From positions 124,001 to 188,000 of the forward strand of contig CAVTHW010000006.1 of the NCBI GenBank assembly GCA_963734625.1: 64,000 bases of DNA. Reading direction: 5' to 3'. Both the position numbers and the translations under genes were made by a program. The notes below the pieces were generated by a model. That model was given only the letters and a program-made list of their open reading frames with translations. It was not told the origin of the DNA and searched no databases. The DNA is from CAVTHW01 sp963734625. GTDB lineage: Bacteria > Acidobacteriota > Terriglobia > Bryobacterales > Bryobacteraceae. The stretch's first letter is position 1, and the number at the start of each line of letters is the position of its first letter. This document shows positions 60,091 through 64,000 of the stretch, piece by piece.

Positions 60091-60534
60091 CCAAGTAACC
60101 CCTTCTGACGCGTCAATGAATCGCAGATGCTGAATTCCGAGACAGCCCCTCTACGTGGTTGCCTAATTTCGAAACAGCTCATCGACCCGGATGCAGCTGA
60201 AACCGCTAAGACGAATCTCGTGGCCTCTTCAGAGCATTTCATTTGCCACTCCGAGACGTTGGAGCGAGAAAGCCCAATGCGTGTGCGCGGCAGAGACAAG
60301 AAGCAGTCCCGCGGACCAGGAACTACAGTCCCTTCAAGGATGCAGCGCACGCGCTTACCGGAGTCTTCTCATGAGGAAGAACCCTTCGCGCCTCGGTCTC
60401 ACAGGCACCGTGCGCTCGATCAAGATGCCAATTCGGGAAGATGCGTGCAGAATCGGTAATTGCGAGTGCAAATCCCGCACCGGGAGACCTGGAAGCGGAG
60501 ATATTCAGAGTGGGTACTGGTGCCCGGCTGCAGG
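60091..60534. other. Non-coding interval upstream of the sigma gene
   Basis: About 440 bases between two minus-strand genes. Short open frames on the plus strand have no family features and are not believed. Apart from the possible sigma-54 promoter at 60234-60249, no repeat or RNA gene is recognised. Confidence 0.5.
60234..60249 (-). promoter_or_regulatory. Possible sigma-54 promoter for the sigma factor gene
   Basis: On the minus strand GTGGCA is followed by ATGC so that the key GG and GC are exactly 10 bases apart, as in TGGCAC-N5-TTGC. The -12 half is weak. The gene downstream is the rpoD-like gene, and a sigma-54 activator gene lies just upstream on the same strand. Confidence 0.3.
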
Positions 60535-61941
60535 TCAGGAGTCCGGCGTCGCTGCCTTCTCCTCTTCGCGCAGGTGGGCAATCCGGTTCTGTAGCGTTCG
60601 CAGGCTGATACCCAGCATCTCGGCGGCGCGCTTACGGTTCCCGTGCACGTGGTCGAGAGTGAGCCTGATATAGGCATCTTCGAGTTTGGCGAGCCTCTGG
60701 CCGGGCTGAAGCACCGCCGGACTCTGGTGGCCGGGCGCTTGGGGAGTGCTCCGGCTGGGTCCCGAGCCGAAGGCAGGAGAAGAAAGGTGCTCCAACCCAA
60801 GCATGCCGGCCCTAGCCACGATCGTGGCACGCTCGATTACGTTGCGCAGCTCCCGCACATTGCCGGGCCAATCATACTTGGCAAACAAGTCCAACACTTC
60901 GGAATCGAGACCCGAAACGCGGGCGCCATGCTTCTCGTTGAGATTCTGGATCATGACCTCCGCAATGAGCGGGATGTCTTCTTTTCGTTCCCGCAGCGGA
61001 GGCAGCACGATTTGAAATACGCTCAACCGGTAGTAGAGTTCTTCCCGCAAACGCGCGTCCAGGGAATGGCTGGTGGCGGCTAGCACGCGTGCGTCCACCA
61101 CAATTTCGCTCTTGCCGCCCAGTCTCTTCACTCGCAAGTCTTCCAGAGCGCGCAGGAGCTTGGGCTGCGTAGATGGCGGCATCTCGCCGATCTCATCCAG
61201 AAACAGGGTGCCGCCGTGGGCCTGCTCGAAACTCCCCGCGGAACGCTCCATCGCTCCCGTAAACGCGCCCTTCTCGTGGCCGAACAACTCGCTCTCAACC
61301 AGGGTCTCGGGCAAAGCGGCCGCATTGACCGCGACGAAGGGGCCGTCACCGCGGGGGCTGAGCTTGTGGATCTCCCGCGCGACCAGTTCTTTGCCAGTGC
61401 CAGTCTCCCCGCAGATCAATACCGGTGCCGAGGTGGGGGCCACCTGCCGGATGACCGAGAAGATCTCCTGCATGGCGGGGGACGCTCCTACCAAGTCCCC
61501 CAGTACGCCACGGACCCTCAAATCGCGCTCAAGTTCACCTGTTCTCCGCAGAGCTCGCTTGTGGCGAATCGCGCGCTCCAGAAGGATCTTGAATGCACGC
61601 GGTTCCACCGGCTTTTCCAGATACCAGAAGGCATTGAGGTCATGCACGGCGGTCAGCGCCTTTTCCATGCTGCCGAATCCGGTTAGCACGATCGCGGGAG
61701 TAAGGTCGCCGTGTTCCCGCAGGTGCTTGAGAAGTTCGAAGCCGTCCATGCGCGGCATGACCAGATCCGAAACGATGACATCCGGATTGAAGGCGGCGAG
61801 CCGCTCCAGCGCCTCCTGGCCGTCCGCCGCAACCCGCGTCTCAAAGTGATCATCGGAGAGCATGGCGGCCAAAGCGGTACGCTGGCGCTGGTCATCATCG
61901 ACGATCAGGATCCGGCCAGAAGCCGCCGCTTTTCGGGGCAT
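60535..61941 (-). CDS. Sigma-54-dependent response regulator (NtrC family)
   Basis: A protein of 468 residues: receiver domain (RILIVDDDQRQRTALAAMLS, phospho-Asp in VIVSDLVMPRMDGFELL near residue 58), AAA+ domain with ICGETGTGKELVAREIHKLS, the standard loop ELFGHEKGAFTGAMERSAGS and GGTLFLDEIGEMP, then a Pro/Ser linker and a Fis-type HTH (NRKRAAEMLGISLRTLQNRI). No kinase gene is adjacent, so the partner is unknown. Downstream on the same strand lies the rpoD-like gene. Confidence 0.94.
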   Translation of the reverse strand: MPRKAAASGRILIVDDDQRQRTALAAMLSDDHFETRVAADGQEALERLAAFNPDVIVSDLVMPRMDGFELLKHLREHGDLTPAIVLTGFGSMEKALTAVHDLNAFWYLEKPVEPRAFKILLERAIRHKRALRRTGELERDLRVRGVLGDLVGASPAMQEIFSVIRQVAPTSAPVLICGETGTGKELVAREIHKLSPRGDGPFVAVNAAALPETLVESELFGHEKGAFTGAMERSAGSFEQAHGGTLFLDEIGEMPPSTQPKLLRALEDLRVKRLGGKSEIVVDARVLAATSHSLDARLREELYYRLSVFQIVLPPLRERKEDIPLIAEVMIQNLNEKHGARVSGLDSEVLDLFAKYDWPGNVRELRNVIERATIVARAGMLGLEHLSSPAFGSGPSRSTPQAPGHQSPAVLQPGQRLAKLEDAYIRLTLDHVHGNRKRAAEMLGISLRTLQNRIAHLREEEKAATPDS

Positions 61942-62078
61942 CCGTTAAATCATAGCTGGAAAAGGTGGCCGCGTGGCGCTCGGATCGACTCTCCCCGAAC
62001 CGGCAAATTTCGCATTTCAGGTGCAACCTTTGCATCCAGGCTCCGGTGGGTTTCCTCTAACCCCACGCTGGCTCCGCG

Positions 62079-62147
62079 GTAACACACGATTGACCGTGTT
62101 GCCGTTCGTAATGCGGCCAGAGGCGCACAGCCGCCCTGCCAGGGGCT
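62079..62147 (+). repeat. 82-bp palindromic element, copy 4 (13-bp deletion)
   Basis: Same family as 11506-11587 but 69 bp, having lost the left arm of the GC-rich hairpin (ATGCGGCCAG instead of ATGCAGCAGG...GCCAG). It is separated from copy 5 by CAGCG. Confidence 0.85.
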
Positions 62148-62152
62148 CAGCG

Positions 62153-62234
62153 GTAACACACGATTGACCGTGTTGCCGTTCGTAATGCAGCAGGCCTACT
62201 GCGCCAGAGGCGCACAGCTGCCCTGCCAAGGGCT
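62153..62234 (+). repeat. 82-bp palindromic element, copy 5
   Basis: A full-length copy flanked by CAGCG on both sides (62148-62152 and 62235-62239), the clearest 5-bp target duplication in the window. Copies 4 and 5 lie in the 377-base gap between the NtrC-type gene and the PilZ gene, which holds no other feature. Confidence 0.9.
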
Positions 62235-62318
62235 CAGCGGCTTCAGGCTCCGAACAGCGGAGGCTGTTCTGGACCATCTCGTGCAAGGGACAATAGTCGG
62301 CCCGCACGGGCGAAGGGA

Positions 62319-62756
62319 ATGGCCATGGCGATAGCACAGGGCGAGTTCCAGGACATTCTTGAACGAATAGACGCTTCAGTTGAACGGCGACGCGAACGCC
62401 GTTTCAGCTTGCGGCTGAGCTGCCGCGTGTGCCCGGTCTCGACGGAGAGCGTGGAATTTGCCGGCACCGTAATCAACATCAGCCGGTCCGGAATCCTCGT
62501 GGGACTTGATTCGGCGCAGATCTCCAGGGTCCTGAGACCTGACGGCGTAGTTCTCGTCGTGGTGGATCTGCCTCAACATCCGTTGTTCTCGCCGAGGTGT
62601 TTGGAGTGCACCGCCACAATCGTTCGGATTGTTGCTGCGAAGGATCAGACCCAAGTGGCATTTGAAATCGGGCAGCTGCAAGTCAAGGAGCAGAACACGA
62701 AAGCGATCTCCACGCGTGATTGGCTTAGTGCTCCCCTCCAGGGTCTCATCCAGTGA
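62319..62756 (+). CDS. PilZ-domain protein
   Basis: Probable cyclic-di-GMP receptor of 145 residues. The PilZ pattern RxxxR ... N/DxSxxG is met by ERRRERRFSLRLSCRV near residue 24 and VINISRSGILVGLD near residue 50. The rest is beta barrel (RPDGVVLVVVDLPQHPLFS). Single-domain members usually control motility or exopolysaccharide. No diguanylate cyclase is in the window. Confidence 0.8.
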   Translation: MAMAIAQGEFQDILERIDASVERRRERRFSLRLSCRVCPVSTESVEFAGTVINISRSGILVGLDSAQISRVLRPDGVVLVVVDLPQHPLFSPRCLECTATIVRIVAAKDQTQVAFEIGQLQVKEQNTKAISTRDWLSAPLQGLIQ

Positions 62757-62821
62757 GGGAGTGGGTAACGGACGCCGGCGCTCGGGGCAGCCACCTTCCG
62801 GGAAGGGAGTGAAGTGACCTT

Positions 62822-63652
62822 ATGCTTTGGAAAAGAGGCGGTGTCAGCAACGACGTCGAGGACAGACGGGCATCCGGCGGCGGTTGGAGACCCGGCGGGG
62901 TGAAGCTCGGATTGGGCGGATTGCTCGTGCTCGGCGTGCTCAGCCTGGTCTTCAAGACGGATCTGATCTCGCCGTTCATGTCGGTTGACAACGGGGGGAC
63001 AGGTCCGGCCGTCTCCGATCCGAAGCGGGACGCGAAGGAGCAGGAGGCAGTGGAATTCGTCAGCTTTGTTCTGGACGATGCCCAATCGGTTTGGGCCCAG
63101 CAATTGGCGAGCTATCGGAAGGCGAAGCTGGTCTTGTTCCGGGATGGGGTGCAATCGGCCTGCGGCGGGGCGGATTCCTCGGCGGGTCCGTTTTACTGCC
63201 CGGCCGACGAGAAGGTGTATCTGGACCTGGGGTTCTTCGACGAACTGCGCACGCGGTTCAAGGCCCCTGGCGAATTTGCGGCGGCATACGTGGTTGCTCA
63301 TGAGATTGGGCACCATGTCCAGAAGGTTTTGGGAATCGAGCGGAGGGTTCGGGCATTGCAGCAGGAGAACCGGGCTTCGGCGAACGAATTGAGCGTGAAG
63401 TTGGAGTTGCAGGCGGACTGTCTGGCAGGGGTCTGGGCGCATTCAACGGCGCAGCGGCAACTGCTCGAATCGGGTGATCTCGAGAGCGGTCTGGGAGCGG
63501 CGTCGGCGGTGGGCGACGACAGGATACAGAAGGAGGCGATGGGGCGGGTTCACCCGGAGAGTTTCACCCATGGGACATCCGCACAACGGGTGCAGTGGTT
63601 CAGTCGAGGCTATGAGCGGGGCGACGCGGGCGCGTGCGAGACGTTCAACTAG
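62822..63652 (+). CDS. YpfJ-type neutral zinc metallopeptidase family protein
   Basis: Membrane-anchored protein of 276 residues. The N terminus is SNDVEDRRASGGGWRPGG, the family's usual NVEDRRG-like start, then one helix (LGLGGLLVLGVLSLVF). The zinc motif AAYVVAHEIGHHVQKVLGIE is near residue 155, and LELQADCLAGVWAHST supplies the third ligand region. GPFYCPADEKVYLDLGFFDE is also diagnostic. Substrate is unknown. A MITE-like element begins at the base after its stop codon. Confidence 0.92.
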   Translation: MLWKRGGVSNDVEDRRASGGGWRPGGVKLGLGGLLVLGVLSLVFKTDLISPFMSVDNGGTGPAVSDPKRDAKEQEAVEFVSFVLDDAQSVWAQQLASYRKAKLVLFRDGVQSACGGADSSAGPFYCPADEKVYLDLGFFDELRTRFKAPGEFAAAYVVAHEIGHHVQKVLGIERRVRALQQENRASANELSVKLELQADCLAGVWAHSTAQRQLLESGDLESGLGAASAVGDDRIQKEAMGRVHPESFTHGTSAQRVQWFSRGYERGDAGACETFN

Positions 63653-63777
63653 TGTACTGCGGCGCAAATACTGGCCACTCCCTCCCGGTCGTGGTTAAGT
63701 GGCATCTCGCTGAGCCGGAAGCACCGAACCGCGACCTGGAGGGAGCGGTTATGGAACATCATTTGCGACGCAGTACA
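63653..63777. repeat. 125-bp MITE-like element with 17-bp terminal inverted repeats
   Basis: TGTACTGCGGCGCAAAT (63653-63669) and ATTTGCGACGCAGTACA (63761-63777) are inverted repeats with one mismatch. An inner pair, CTCCCTCCCGGTCGTGG and CCGCGACCTGGAGGGAG, matches at 15 of 17, so the whole element folds on itself. The core is shared with 12007-12078. No ORF is supported. Confidence 0.8.
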
Positions 63778-63849
63778 TTAGCATTTGTCTTCCCGGTTCC
63801 GCCTTTGCCCCAGGAGTGCAGTCAACCAGCGAAAGGAGCATCTTTCACA

Positions 63850-64000
63850 TGCAAGTTGCCAGAGTTACTGAAGTCATTGCGTCCTCTAAGAAAAGTTTCG
63901 AAGACGCTGTGGAGTTAGGGATTGCTCGCGCCTGCAAGAGGCTGAAGAATGTGTCGGGCGCGTGGGTAAAGAGTCAAAAGGTGGTAGTCAACAAGAAGAA
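63850..64000 (+). CDS. Dodecin (partial, cut by window end)
   Basis: Small flavin/CoA-binding storage protein that forms dodecamers. The visible 50 residues, MQVARVTEVIASSKKSFEDA followed by VELGIARACKRLKNVSGAWV and KSQKVVVNKK, match dodecins closely, including the region of the flavin-stacking Trp (GAWVKSQ). AAAGGAG lies about 10 bases upstream. Full length is normally about 70 residues, so the end is just outside the window. Confidence 0.93.

Noticed and set aside
60127..60673. Plus-strand ORFs in the gap before the NtrC-type gene
   Set aside because: They have no start context or recognisable motif, and one runs antisense into the regulator gene.
1..64000. tRNA or rRNA genes
   Set aside because: Intergenic regions were read by eye and no cloverleaf or rRNA-like segment was recognised; this was not a covariance-model search.

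Overview
The window is high-GC, densely coded bacterial DNA. The gene content suggests an Acidobacteriota chromosome, probably of the Bryobacterales/Solibacter type. Pointers are the many secreted or Tat-exported sugar-active proteins (GH172/DUF2961, GH30, heparinase II/III, NIPSNAP, DUF1080-like), MgtC/DUF4010, DUF3467 and two NtrC-type sigma-54 activators. This is inferred from family content; no marker gene was searched.

Layout. 1-8756 (minus): a complex I operon in the order nuoC-D-I-J-K-L-M-N-H, with nuoH cut by the window edge. 8816-10418 (minus): an ECF sigma factor, its zinc-finger anti-sigma factor and a Spy/CpxP-like membrane protein, reading toward nuo. 10832-25229: an accessory block for polysaccharide and sugar use (GH43-like, a large GH67-like protein, GH172, MFS transporter, LamG-like protein, a Tat-exported sugar-isomerase-fold protein, heparinase II/III lyase, nucleoside hydrolase), interrupted by an intact two-ORF IS element at about 15398-17356. 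25550-29359: purN-purM, dtd, a small basic protein, a CDP-alcohol phosphatidyltransferase and greA. 29411-34027 (plus): the classic rpmH-rnpA-yidD-yidC-jag-mnmE cluster behind a strong promoter, then nusB, ribH and lepA. 36877-45380: a toxin-antitoxin remnant, an ACT protein, a membrane protein with a winged-helix regulator, uppS, NIPSNAP, MgtC/DUF4010, a CoA-binding protein and a CHASE2 kinase/NtrC regulator pair. 45625-47822: hutI and glutamate formimidoyltransferase (histidine degradation). 48440-53828 (minus): lpxB, a metal-site-dead M1 peptidase homologue with TPRs, an esterase and an SGNH hydrolase. 53893-58274: an orphan gene, a GHMP kinase, a graveyard of GH3/ISL3/other transposase pieces and a GH30 enzyme. 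58398-61941 (minus): a primary-like sigma factor and an NtrC-type regulator. 62319-64000: a PilZ protein, a YpfJ-type metallopeptidase and the start of a dodecin gene.

The most unusual content is between and inside the genes. (1) An 82-bp palindromic element occurs five times. With a 5-bp target duplication it adds exactly 87 bp (29 codons). Two tandem copies sit in frame inside the GH43-like gene, which recalls Rickettsia palindromic elements. (2) Two MITE-like elements carry 22-bp and 17-bp terminal inverted repeats. (3) Several further dispersed hairpin repeats occur once or twice each. (4) At least eight single-base reading-frame breaks in seven genes, including nuoL, lpxB and the rpoD-like gene, all resolve as one extra base. 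That points to insertion-type sequence errors, or less likely to real decay or recoding, and should be settled before any of these genes is called dead.
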